Positions 1 to 5,231 are shown, numbered from the stretch's first letter. The stretch is DNA of 5,231 bases from Verrucomicrobiota bacterium (GCA_003219355.1 QHOQ01000109.1:1-5231); one strand, 5' to 3'. A program made the numbers and translations. The notes: generated by a model from the sequence alone, not told the origin.

Positions 1-191
1 CAAACGGTACTGGTTCACGGCGGCTCGGGCGGGGTGGGAAGCTTCGCCATTCAAATCGCGAAAGCGCGTGGTGCGAAAGTGATTGCGACGGCATCCACTG
101 CGCACCAGGATTTGCTCAAGCAACTTCAGGTCGATCAAGCGATCGATTATACGACCACGAAGTTCGAAGACATGGTGAAAGATGTCGATGT
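1..191 (+). repeat. Perfect 191-bp direct repeat, copy A (may extend left of the window)
   Basis: Bases 1-191 match 1070-1260 at every position with a constant offset of 1069. The first mismatch is 192 (g) against 1261 (t). The repeat covers the NAD(P)H-binding segment of the two tandem MDR genes. Its left boundary is unknown because the window begins inside it. Beyond the boundary the genes stay colinear with no net insertion or deletion, since both stop codons keep the same offset, but they are strongly diverged. Confidence 0.97.
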
Positions 192-507
192 GGTCGTTGA
201 TGGTGTCGGCGGCGAGACGCTGGCGCGATCATATCCGATCGTGAAGAGAGGCGGATTCCTGGTCAGCCTTGTTGGGCGTGTCGATCAGGCGCAGCTGGAC
301 AAGCACGGCATTCGCGGCGTATCCCTGGAGGCCGAATCTAACGGCGATCAGCTTGCCCAAATAGGAAGGCTGATCGATGAAAAGAAAATTAAAGTCGTTG
401 TTTCCCAGACTTTTCCTCTGGCTGATGCGGCTAACGCCCAGACAAAGGCGGACACGGGTCATGCTCGCGGGAAGATCGTGTTGAAGGCTCGCGACGAGGC
501 GAATTAA
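1..507 (+). CDS. Zinc-independent MDR / quinone oxidoreductase-like protein, C-terminal part (5' end outside window)
   Basis: The frame is open from base 1 and ends at TAA, giving 168 residues that correspond to roughly the C-terminal half of the neighbouring full-length paralogue. It begins in the Rossmann fold, with the glycine-rich nucleotide-binding motif HGGSGGVGSFAIQIA at residues 6-20, followed by the usual alternation GAKVIATAS. The family motif with Asp and a Gly pair (DGVGGE, residues 67-72) is intact, as is the C-terminal GKIVLK strand. Members of this family reduce quinones or activated alkenes with NAD(P)H; the substrate here cannot be read. The lack of zinc-binding residues can be judged only from the paralogue. 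The first 191 bases are identical to 1070-1260. The gene lies 52 bp upstream of its paralogue on the same strand, so the two are a tandem duplication. Whether this copy also has a signal peptide cannot be seen. Confidence 0.88.
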   Translation, partial: QTVLVHGGSGGVGSFAIQIAKARGAKVIATASTAHQDLLKQLQVDQAIDYTTTKFEDMVKDVDVVVDGVGGETLARSYPIVKRGGFLVSLVGRVDQAQLDKHGIRGVSLEAESNGDQLAQIGRLIDEKKIKVVVSQTFPLADAANAQTKADTGHARGKIVLKARDEAN

Positions 508-509
508 CC

Positions 510-523
510 TCGCGCAAGCGCGA
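510..523 (+). other. Small GC-rich inverted repeat just after the first MDR gene
   Basis: The arms tcgcgc (510-515) and gcgcga (518-523) are perfect complements around a 2-nt centre; a realistic fold is 5 bp with a CAAG loop. It begins three bases after the stop codon. No T-run follows, so it is not a standard intrinsic terminator. It could be a weak pause or 3'-end stabilising hairpin, or simply chance in GC-rich DNA. Confidence 0.35.
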
Positions 524-559
524 ATCGCGTATCGGATGTAAGTCGAATCAGAATCCATT

Positions 560-1576
560 ATGAAAAGGACATTTGTTTGCTGTGTTGGGTTAACAATCAC
601 GGTGATTGCCGCAGCTCAGGCGGCGAATGCTGTGATGAAGGCGATGGTGGTCCACGAATTCGGCGGACCAGAAGTGATGAAATACGAAGACGCACCGCGG
701 CCGGAGCCGAAGGATGACGAAATTCTGGTCCGAGTGATGGCCGCGGCGGTGAATCCAGTCGATAGCTACGTGCGGCAGGGGATGTTTGCCAAACGCGGTA
801 TGGACAATCGCCCCGCGATCATCGGTTATGACATTTCGGGCGTCGTCGAGAAGACTGGCGCCAACGCGAAGAAATTCAAAGCCGGCGACAAAGTTTATTC
901 TTATTTGTCGGTCATGCGCGGCGGCGGTTATGCCGAGTTCGCGATTGCGAAAGAATCCGAAACTGCGCTCAAGCCAAAAAACATTAATTTTGAAGAAGCG
1001 GCAGCCGTGCCGTTGGCCGCGACGACTGCGTGGCAATCTTTGGTGGACGAGGCGAAACTAAACGCCGGCCAAACGGTACTGGTTCACGGCGGCTCGGGCG
1101 GGGTGGGAAGCTTCGCCATTCAAATCGCGAAAGCGCGTGGTGCGAAAGTGATTGCGACGGCATCCACTGCGCACCAGGATTTGCTCAAGCAACTTCAGGT
1201 CGATCAAGCGATCGATTATACGACCACGAAGTTCGAAGACATGGTGAAAGATGTCGATGTTGTCCTCAATTGTGTCCGCGCGGAAGCGCTCGCTCGTTCC
1301 TACGGCGTGGTGAAGAAAGGGGGCATCATCGTTTCAATCACGGACGAACCCGACCAAACGGAGTGCGCCAAGCACGGCATTCGCGGTTCCCGATTAGGAG
1401 CGCATCCGGACGCGAACGTGCTCGAAGAGCTCACCAAACTAATCGAGGCCGGGAAAATGAAGCCGATTGTCTCGCAAACGTTGCCCTTGGCCGACGCGAG
1501 CAAAGCGCACCAGCAAATCGAAACACATCACACGCTTGGCAAAATCGTCCTGAAAGTTAAGGAGGCACCGAACTGA
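560..1576 (+). CDS. Exported zinc-independent MDR / quinone oxidoreductase-like protein
   Basis: This 338-residue protein begins with a clear signal peptide: basic MKR, a hydrophobic stretch at about 4-21, and an Ala-rich cleavage site with A-N-A at 22-24. The mature part starts with MKAMVVHEFGGPEV (26-39), the usual cytosolic start of quinone oxidoreductase-like MDR enzymes. A GroES-like N-terminal domain (about 26-150) contains VNPVDSYVRQG (65-75) and GYDISGVVE (89-97). There is no GHE zinc signature and no cysteine lobe. The AAAVPLAATTAW segment (147-158) leads into the Rossmann fold with GGSGGVG (177-183). Family members reduce quinones or enones with NAD(P)H; the substrate is unknown. 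ATG 560 includes the signal peptide, while ATG 635 would give a normal cytosolic enzyme; neither has a good Shine-Dalgarno site. The usual Asp/Gly-Gly motif, intact in the upstream paralogue, reads LNCVRAE here (236-242). Codons 171-234 and the start of codon 235 region lie in the perfect repeat shared with that paralogue. Confidence 0.9.
   Translation: MKRTFVCCVGLTITVIAAAQAANAVMKAMVVHEFGGPEVMKYEDAPRPEPKDDEILVRVMAAAVNPVDSYVRQGMFAKRGMDNRPAIIGYDISGVVEKTGANAKKFKAGDKVYSYLSVMRGGGYAEFAIAKESETALKPKNINFEEAAAVPLAATTAWQSLVDEAKLNAGQTVLVHGGSGGVGSFAIQIAKARGAKVIATASTAHQDLLKQLQVDQAIDYTTTKFEDMVKDVDVVLNCVRAEALARSYGVVKKGGIIVSITDEPDQTECAKHGIRGSRLGAHPDANVLEELTKLIEAGKMKPIVSQTLPLADASKAHQQIETHHTLGKIVLKVKEAPN
1070..1260 (+). 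repeat. Perfect 191-bp direct repeat, copy B
   Basis: This is the second copy of the repeat at 1-191. It lies inside the complete MDR gene, from codon 171 to about codon 234. Identity includes all synonymous positions, whereas the following C-terminal 103 codons encode only about 46% identical residues. A sharp edge of this kind is what gene conversion, unequal crossing-over or a mis-assembly would leave. Confidence 0.97.
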
Positions 1577-1583
1577 TTTGAAG

Positions 1584-1615
1584 TCAGCGATCAGAAATCA
1601 GCGATCAGAAATCAG
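1584..1615. repeat. 14-bp tandem repeat (2 units plus partial) abutting a start codon
   Basis: The unit tcagcgatcagaaa occurs at 1584-1597 and again at 1598-1611, followed by a partial tcag at 1612-1615. Each unit also contains an internal half-repeat (tcag-cga, tcag-aaa). The repeat fills most of the 39-bp gap between the MDR gene and the next gene and ends on the base before its ATG. It occupies the place where a ribosome binding site would be. Confidence 0.9.
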
Positions 1616-2122
1616 ATGAACTGGGAAGCGATCAACGCGGTCTCGCAATTGGTTAGCTCGATCGCGGTCGTTTTGTCGGTGCTGTATCTCGGCATTCAAG
1701 TGCACCGGAGTACGCGTGTGGCCAAGCTCGCCACACAAGATTCCGCGGCCACAGCCCTGCGCGATGTGACCAAGCCTTTGATGGAGAACGCGGATCTGGA
1801 ACGAATCTGGCGCGTAGGCCTGGAGGATCTCAACGCGCTCTCGGCCCAGGATCAGGCGCGCTTTTTCCACGCCGCCTACCAATTCTTGAAGGCGTTCGAA
1901 ACAATCCATTTTCATTATGTATATGGACTAATGGATCGGCAGCTCTGGGAGGGTTGGCGCGGCCTTCTTCTCCATTACGTCGCTGCCCCTGGAATCGCCC
2001 ACTACTGGAAGCTTCGACCCGAAGTGTTTTCCCAGCGTTTTCGGAAATTCGTTAACGCGCTCGAACCTCCAACGGAGCAACGCACGGTCGGAACTCTTCT
2101 CGGACAGGAACGGAAATCATAG
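1616..2122 (+). CDS. Uncharacterised protein with one N-terminal membrane segment
   Basis: This 168-residue protein has no function that I recognise. Residues about 8-28 (AVSQLVSSIAVVLSVLYLGIQ) form one hydrophobic helix, followed by a basic stretch HRSTRVAK (30-37). That charge pattern favours an outside N-terminus and a cytoplasmic C-terminal domain. The soluble part is mostly helical in character, with aromatic-rich stretches (FFHAAYQFLKAFETIHFHY, 83-101, and WEGWRGLLLHY, 111-121) and an end motif YWKLRPEVFSQRFRKFV (130-146). The architecture, a short start, one helix of the type IAVVLSVLYLGIQ and then a helical domain with late Trp/Phe motifs, resembles a widespread family of small bacterial hypothetical membrane proteins, from memory only. 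ATG 1616 is the first start in frame after the tandem repeat and keeps the whole membrane helix. No Shine-Dalgarno site precedes it. Confidence 0.75.
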   Translation: MNWEAINAVSQLVSSIAVVLSVLYLGIQVHRSTRVAKLATQDSAATALRDVTKPLMENADLERIWRVGLEDLNALSAQDQARFFHAAYQFLKAFETIHFHYVYGLMDRQLWEGWRGLLLHYVAAPGIAHYWKLRPEVFSQRFRKFVNALEPPTEQRTVGTLLGQERKS

Positions 2123-2141
2123 TGCGGGTCGGGTCGGAGCG

Positions 2142-2182
2142 GACAGAGGAAGATCTCGCCGGGCGAGACCTGTCATTACAGG
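2142..2182 (+). other. Overlapping inverted repeats upstream of sucC
   Basis: Two alternative hairpins share bases. The first pairs gacag (2142-2146) with ctgtc (2170-2174) around an inner stem tctcg (2154-2158)/cgaga (2164-2168). The second pairs cctgt (2169-2173) with acagg (2178-2182) across a 4-nt loop. They cannot form together. No T-run follows either one, so this is not a standard terminator. The element lies within the 122-bp gap before sucC and could be a 5' leader structure, an end-of-transcript hairpin of the preceding gene, or a relic of a dispersed repeat. Confidence 0.4.
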
Positions 2183-2244
2183 AAAACCGTTGCTGTGATC
2201 CATAACGCGAGCTAATTGCACGGTCTGTCGCGCCGGCAAAACAG

Positions 2245-3432
2245 ATGAACATTCACGAGTATCAAGCCAAGGAGTTGCTCCAAAAATTCGATGTGGCGAC
2301 CACGCGAGGCAAAGTCGCCTCGACACTCAATGAAGTAGAGCAAATCGCGAGCGAGTTGGGACGTGTCGACCTTGTCGTGAAGGCGCAGATTCACGCCGGC
2401 GGACGAGGAAAGGGGACATTTAAAAATGGATTCAAGGGCGGCGTTCATCTTTCCAAATCGCCGGGACATGCGCGTGAGATCGCGTCGAAAATGCTCGGCC
2501 AGACTCTTGTCACCCATCAAACCGGACCTGCCGGTCGTGTCGTAAACAAAGTGCTCGTTGCCGAGTCGGCCGAAATTGCGCGCGAAATTTATTTTGCGAT
2601 TCTGCTCGATCGAGCCACAGCCGCGCCAGTAATTGTCGCGAGCACGGAAGGCGGCGTCGAAATTGAAACCGTCGCCGCGGAGTCTCCCGAGAAAATCATT
2701 CGGGAACAAATTGATCCACTTGCCGGTCTGCAATCATTTCAGACGCGGAAACTGGCGAAGCAACTCGGCTTTGAATCGTCACAGCTAAAAAGTGCATCGA
2801 AATTATTCGAAGGGCTCTATCGCACATTCATTGCTTCCGATTGCTCGATGGTTGAAGTGAATCCGCTGGTAGTTACAACGCAGGGCGACGTGCTGGCGCT
2901 CGATGCGAAATTTAATTTCGATGATAACGCGCTTTATCGTCATCCGGAGATCGCAGCGATGCGCGACATTGCCGAGGAAGATCCGCGCGAAGTTGAAGCT
3001 TCGAAGCACGGGCTCAATTACATCGGGCTCGACGGAAATATCGCCTGCCTCGTGAATGGCGCCGGTCTAGCCATGGCCACCATGGATATCATCAAGTTTT
3101 ATGGCGGCGAGCCAGCTAACTTTCTTGATGTCGGCGGCGGTGCCACGGAGGAACAAGTGACCGAAGCGTTTAAAATTCTGATCTCCGACAAAAAGGTAAA
3201 GGCAATCCTGGTCAACATATTTGGCGGGATTATGAAGTGCGATGTCATCGCCCAAGGGATCATTAACGCGGCGAAAACGGTCAAACTGTCGGTGCCACTA
3301 GTGGTGAGACTTGAAGGAACAAATGTCGAGAAGGGGAAACAGTTGCTGAAAGAAAGTCGCTTGACGTTGATCGCGGCGGATGACCTCGCGGATGCCGCTA
3401 AGAAAGTGGTCAAAGCAGCGGAGGCTAAATGA
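2245..3432 (+). CDS. sucC: Succinate-CoA ligase (ADP/GDP-forming) beta subunit
   Basis: SucC with SucD converts succinyl-CoA plus ADP/GDP and phosphate to succinate, CoA and ATP/GTP in the cytoplasmic TCA cycle. The 395-residue length is normal (E. coli SucC has 388). The start MNIHEYQAKELL is the family N-terminus. The ATP-grasp domain shows K46 and AGGRGKG (51-57). The Mg-binding residues are N206 in EVNPLVV and D220 in LDAKFNFDDNAL, equivalent to E. coli N199 and D213. The C-terminal CoA-ligase domain has NGAGLAMATMDI (271-282), GGEPANFLDVGGGAT (287-301) and VNIFGGIMKCD (323-333), followed by VVRLEGTN (353-360). An extra short stretch after the ATP loop (about 58-66) is longer than in E. 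coli. No clear Shine-Dalgarno site precedes ATG 2245, but the conserved N-terminus fixes the start. sucD, usually the next gene, is missing here; a hydrolase gene overlaps the stop codon by ATGA instead. Confidence 0.97.
   Translation: MNIHEYQAKELLQKFDVATTRGKVASTLNEVEQIASELGRVDLVVKAQIHAGGRGKGTFKNGFKGGVHLSKSPGHAREIASKMLGQTLVTHQTGPAGRVVNKVLVAESAEIAREIYFAILLDRATAAPVIVASTEGGVEIETVAAESPEKIIREQIDPLAGLQSFQTRKLAKQLGFESSQLKSASKLFEGLYRTFIASDCSMVEVNPLVVTTQGDVLALDAKFNFDDNALYRHPEIAAMRDIAEEDPREVEASKHGLNYIGLDGNIACLVNGAGLAMATMDIIKFYGGEPANFLDVGGGATEEQVTEAFKILISDKKVKAILVNIFGGIMKCDVIAQGIINAAKTVKLSVPLVVRLEGTNVEKGKQLLKESRLTLIAADDLADAAKKVVKAAEAK
3420..3424 (+). promoter_or_regulatory. Ribosome binding site for the hydrolase gene, inside sucC
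   Basis: GGAGG lies 4 bases before ATG 3429, within the last codons of sucC. Spacing is slightly short. It supports the start that overlaps the sucC stop codon and suggests translational coupling. Confidence 0.6.
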
Positions 3433-4481
3433 AGATTGGATCAACTATCGCCTTTGCATTGATGCTCGTGGCAACAGTCGCGGGCGATGAACTTCCGCGA
3501 AAAACAAGAACGTCGCGCGAGTCTTATCCGAAGGTCGACGTAATTTACGATTTCGTTAAGGCAGCACATGGCGAGCGGTTGCGGACGATCATCACAAAGC
3601 CACGCGACGCCAAGGGAAAGATTCCTGTGATTTTTGTGGCCGGATGGCTCAGTTGCGATTCGGTCGAAGCGCCCGAAGACACGAAAGATGCAAGTGGGAT
3701 GGTATTCCGTGGTTTGGCGCAAATGCCAGACTTCTCTCTGTTTCGAGTCGACAAGCAAGGCGTCGGTGACAGCGAAGGCGTTTGTTCTGACACCGATTTT
3801 GAATCAGAGCTTGCAGGTTATCGCGCGGCTTTTCACGCGTTAAAGAATTACGAGTTCATCGACACCAATCAAATTTACATCCTCGGTATCAGCAACGGCG
3901 GCGGATTCGGGCCTTTAGTTGCGGAGTCTGCCTCCGAGCAAGCACAAGTGCGCGGTTACGTCGCAGTCGGCGGTTGGGTGAAGACGTGGTTCGAGCACAT
4001 GCTCGAAATCGAGCGGCGCCGATTCGCCCTGATGGGTAAGTCTCCCGCCGAAGTAAACGCTCGCATGAAAGACGCGTCGACGCTTTATCATGATTGGCTG
4101 ATCAAGAACAAACCGATCGATGAAATCTTGCGCGAGCACCCGAAGCTCGCGTCGCTGTGGCCCGAAGGAAAAGATCACGCTCATCTTTACGGCCGACCAC
4201 TCGCGTTTTATCAGCAACTGCAAAATCTTAACCTCGCGGCGGCGTGGTCGCGCGTGAAGGTGCCGACGCTGGTTTTGCATGGCCAGTACGATTGGATCAT
4301 GAGCCGCGAAGATCACGAATTGATCGCGGCTTATGTGAATGCGAATCATCCGGGAGACACATTTCAACATTACCTAAGCATTCAAGACGCATTCAGCGGA
4401 AAGAGTGCTCCTTTCGATTCGAAAGTGGTGCGGCTGCTGACTGATTGGTTTAAGCAACAGCAAGCAAAGACGCGAACATGA
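3429..4481 (+). CDS. Exported alpha/beta hydrolase (esterase/peptidase-like)
   Basis: This 350-residue protein has a signal peptide: MK, a hydrophobic core IGSTIAFALMLVATVAG (3-19), and cleavage probably near 18-20. It should act in the periplasm or outside the cell. The alpha/beta-hydrolase core follows: strand VIFVAGW (67-73) with the oxyanion region, DKQGVGDSEG (108-117, the D-x-G-x-G-x-S-x-G type loop), and the nucleophile elbow GISNGGG (153-159) with S155. A lid of about 100 residues (roughly 185-270) precedes TLVLHGQYDWIM (280-291), where D288 is the likely acid. The catalytic His is uncertain: where relatives often read D-H-x-F the protein has QDAF (319-322), and the nearest His is H314. 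The substrate is not readable; esters or peptides are both possible. The start overlaps the sucC stop and its stop overlaps the next start, both as ATGA, placing it in the middle of a coupled operon. Confidence 0.88.
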   Translation: MKIGSTIAFALMLVATVAGDELPRKTRTSRESYPKVDVIYDFVKAAHGERLRTIITKPRDAKGKIPVIFVAGWLSCDSVEAPEDTKDASGMVFRGLAQMPDFSLFRVDKQGVGDSEGVCSDTDFESELAGYRAAFHALKNYEFIDTNQIYILGISNGGGFGPLVAESASEQAQVRGYVAVGGWVKTWFEHMLEIERRRFALMGKSPAEVNARMKDASTLYHDWLIKNKPIDEILREHPKLASLWPEGKDHAHLYGRPLAFYQQLQNLNLAAAWSRVKVPTLVLHGQYDWIMSREDHELIAAYVNANHPGDTFQHYLSIQDAFSGKSAPFDSKVVRLLTDWFKQQQAKTRT

Positions 4482-4861
4482 AAATCAAAGCCATTGGATT
4501 CGTCGCAATTCCGGTCACAGACATCGAACGAGCGCGTCCGTTTTATGAAGAGGTGCTCGGCTTAAGAACTTCGGATGAAATGATGGGCGGAAAGTGGATC
4601 GAATACGCCGTCGGCGAAGATACGCTGGCAATTGCGAACGTGAGCGACACCTGGACGCCGTCCGACCAAGGAACAGGCGCGGCATTTGAAGTGGAAGATT
4701 TTGATGAGGCGATCGACCGATTAAGGGACCGCCATGTTCGCTTTGCCGCGGAGCCATTCGAAACGCCGTGTTGTCACATGGCGGTTGTGCAAGATCCGGA
4801 CGGAAACAAATTAATCATCCACAAATTAAAACCTGAAAACGAGAAAGGAATCTGCAAATGA
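4478..4861 (+). CDS. VOC-fold protein (glyoxalase/bleomycin-resistance/dioxygenase superfamily), first copy
   Basis: This 127-residue cytoplasmic protein has the two beta-alpha-beta-beta-beta modules of the VOC superfamily. Module one carries FVAIPVTDIERARPFYEEVLGL (8-29); module two carries AAFEVEDFDEAIDRL (68-82) and ends in DPDGNKLIIHK (106-116). Superfamily members are glyoxalases, dioxygenases and drug-binding proteins, usually with a metal held by His/Glu residues. The first-strand position usually occupied by His is Ala here (A10). H100 in PCCHM and E42 in WIEY are possible remaining ligands, so catalysis is not assured. It has a basic, charged tail of about 10 residues (LKPENEKGICK) absent from its neighbour. 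Its start overlaps the hydrolase stop (ATGA), and no good Shine-Dalgarno site is visible, which fits coupled translation. The substrate is unknown. Confidence 0.85.
   Translation: MKIKAIGFVAIPVTDIERARPFYEEVLGLRTSDEMMGGKWIEYAVGEDTLAIANVSDTWTPSDQGTGAAFEVEDFDEAIDRLRDRHVRFAAEPFETPCCHMAVVQDPDGNKLIIHKLKPENEKGICK
4843..4849 (+). promoter_or_regulatory. Ribosome binding site for the second VOC gene
   Basis: GAAAGGA ends 8 bases before ATG 4858, a good spacing. It sits in the coding end of the first VOC gene and supports the ATGA-overlapping start. Confidence 0.6.
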
Positions 4862-5214
4862 TCACAAACGAAGTAGCCTTCGTTGCCATCGCCGTTTCTG
4901 ATGCGGAGCGTGCGCGAAAATTTTACCAGGAAGCGCTAGAGCTAAAACCCACGCACACAGCAATGGAAGGTGCCTGGGTGGAATACGATCTGGGCCCAAC
5001 TACGATCGGGGTCGGCTGCCATCCGGCGTGGAAACCATCACGTGATGGAACGACGGTCGCATTCGAAGTGGACGACATCGACGCGGCGATCGCGAAGCTG
5101 AAAGAGCGCGGCGTCTCTTTTGACATGGAAAAGACCGAGACGCCAGTTTGTTGGATGGCACAATTCCGGGATCCAGACGGCAATAAACTGGTCATTCACA
5201 AACGAAAGAAATGA
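4858..5214 (+). CDS. VOC-fold protein (glyoxalase/bleomycin-resistance/dioxygenase superfamily), second copy
   Basis: This 118-residue protein is a clear paralogue of the preceding one. The two align almost end to end with a single one-residue gap and share FVAI-V-D-ERAR-FY-E-L-L (8-29), AFEV-D-D-AI (68-78) and DPDGNKL-IHK (105-115). By eye roughly 45% of residues are identical. It keeps the WKPSRDGTTVAFEV segment (58-71) common in this bacterial VOC subfamily. The first-strand ligand position is again Ala (A10), and the His at the PCCHM site of the first copy is replaced by Trp (PVCWM, 96-100), so classical metal binding looks less likely than in its sister. VOC proteins often dimerise, so the two could form a heterodimer, which is only inference. 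The gene starts by ATGA overlap and ends with TGA 17 bases before the window edge. Confidence 0.86.
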   Translation: MITNEVAFVAIAVSDAERARKFYQEALELKPTHTAMEGAWVEYDLGPTTIGVGCHPAWKPSRDGTTVAFEVDDIDAAIAKLKERGVSFDMEKTETPVCWMAQFRDPDGNKLVIHKRKK

Positions 5215-5231
5215 CGAAGCTCGAATGACGA
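5211..5231. repeat. Possible start of a 14-bp tandem repeat at the right edge
   Basis: ATGACGA occurs at 5211-5217 and at 5225-5231, separated by agctcga, so the period would be 14. The first copy overlaps the stop of the second VOC gene as ATGA but opens only a five-codon frame ending at 5226-5228. The second ATG (5225) may start another gene or belong to a repeat; the window ends before this can be told. Confidence 0.3.

Noticed and set aside
510..523. Intrinsic terminator after the first MDR gene
   Set aside because: The hairpin is short with a tiny loop and no T-run, so it is listed only as an inverted repeat.
229..600. Open frame of 123 codons on the minus strand across the end of the first MDR gene
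   Set aside because: It lies antisense to a well-supported family gene, spans the intergenic gap and start of the next, and its translation shows no domain or coherent composition.
1030..1560. Open frame of 176 codons on the plus strand inside the complete MDR gene
   Set aside because: It is out of frame with a gene having clear MDR motifs; its Arg-rich product is typical of a shifted frame in GC-rich DNA.
1584..1615. CRISPR-like array
   Set aside because: The units are 14 bp, directly adjacent with no spacers, and there are no cas genes.
2190..2218. Possible sigma-70-like promoter before sucC (TTGCTG with TAATTG 17 bases later, or CATAAC at 2201-2206)
   Set aside because: The -10 match is poor for the first and there is no -35 for the second; not supportable from sequence alone.
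2212..2733. Open frame of 173 codons on the minus strand over the start of sucC
   Set aside because: It is antisense to strongly conserved SucC sequence and has no recognisable features.
3915..4370. Open frame of 151 codons on the minus strand inside the hydrolase gene
   Set aside because: It is antisense to the catalytic region of the hydrolase; low stop frequency is explained by codon bias.
5211..5228. Tiny gene starting at the ATGA that overlaps the second VOC stop codon
   Set aside because: The frame closes after five codons.

Overview
The window carries six protein-coding genes, all on the + strand: one is cut by the left edge and five are complete. The DNA is moderately GC-rich, gaps are short and Shine-Dalgarno sites are weak or absent at several starts. 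The SucC sequence, an exported quinone-oxidoreductase-like enzyme and short intergenic tandem repeats suggest a soil Gram-negative bacterium, perhaps a verrucomicrobium of the Chthoniobacterales/Spartobacteria type. That placement is inferred from protein flavour only. No RNA gene, insertion sequence, CRISPR array or phage gene was seen.

Left part (1-1576): two tandem zinc-independent medium-chain dehydrogenase/reductase (MDR, quinone oxidoreductase-like) genes. The first is present only as its C-terminal half. The second is complete and starts with a signal peptide. They share 191 bp of perfect DNA identity over the NAD(P)H-binding region (1-191 and 1070-1260). Beyond it they drop at once to about 46% protein identity (47 of 103 residues, counted by eye), which looks like recent gene conversion or a recombination junction.

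Middle (1577-2244): a 14-bp tandem repeat runs directly into the start codon of a 168-residue protein with one N-terminal membrane segment. A 122-bp gap follows; it holds overlapping inverted repeats but no convincing promoter.

Right part (2245-5214): a tight four-gene run. It comprises sucC (succinate-CoA ligase beta subunit), an exported alpha/beta hydrolase and two paralogous VOC (glyoxalase/bleomycin-resistance fold) proteins. All three junctions are 4-bp ATGA stop/start overlaps, so the genes are probably co-transcribed and translationally coupled. The usual sucC partner, sucD, is not next to sucC.

The genes do not form a recognisable named pathway or defence system. SucC is a TCA-cycle enzyme; the oxidoreductases, hydrolase and VOC proteins look like accessory metabolic or detoxifying enzymes of unknown substrate. 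The points most worth a second look are the mosaic MDR pair, the sucC-hydrolase coupling without sucD, and the possibly degenerate active sites of the hydrolase and VOC proteins.
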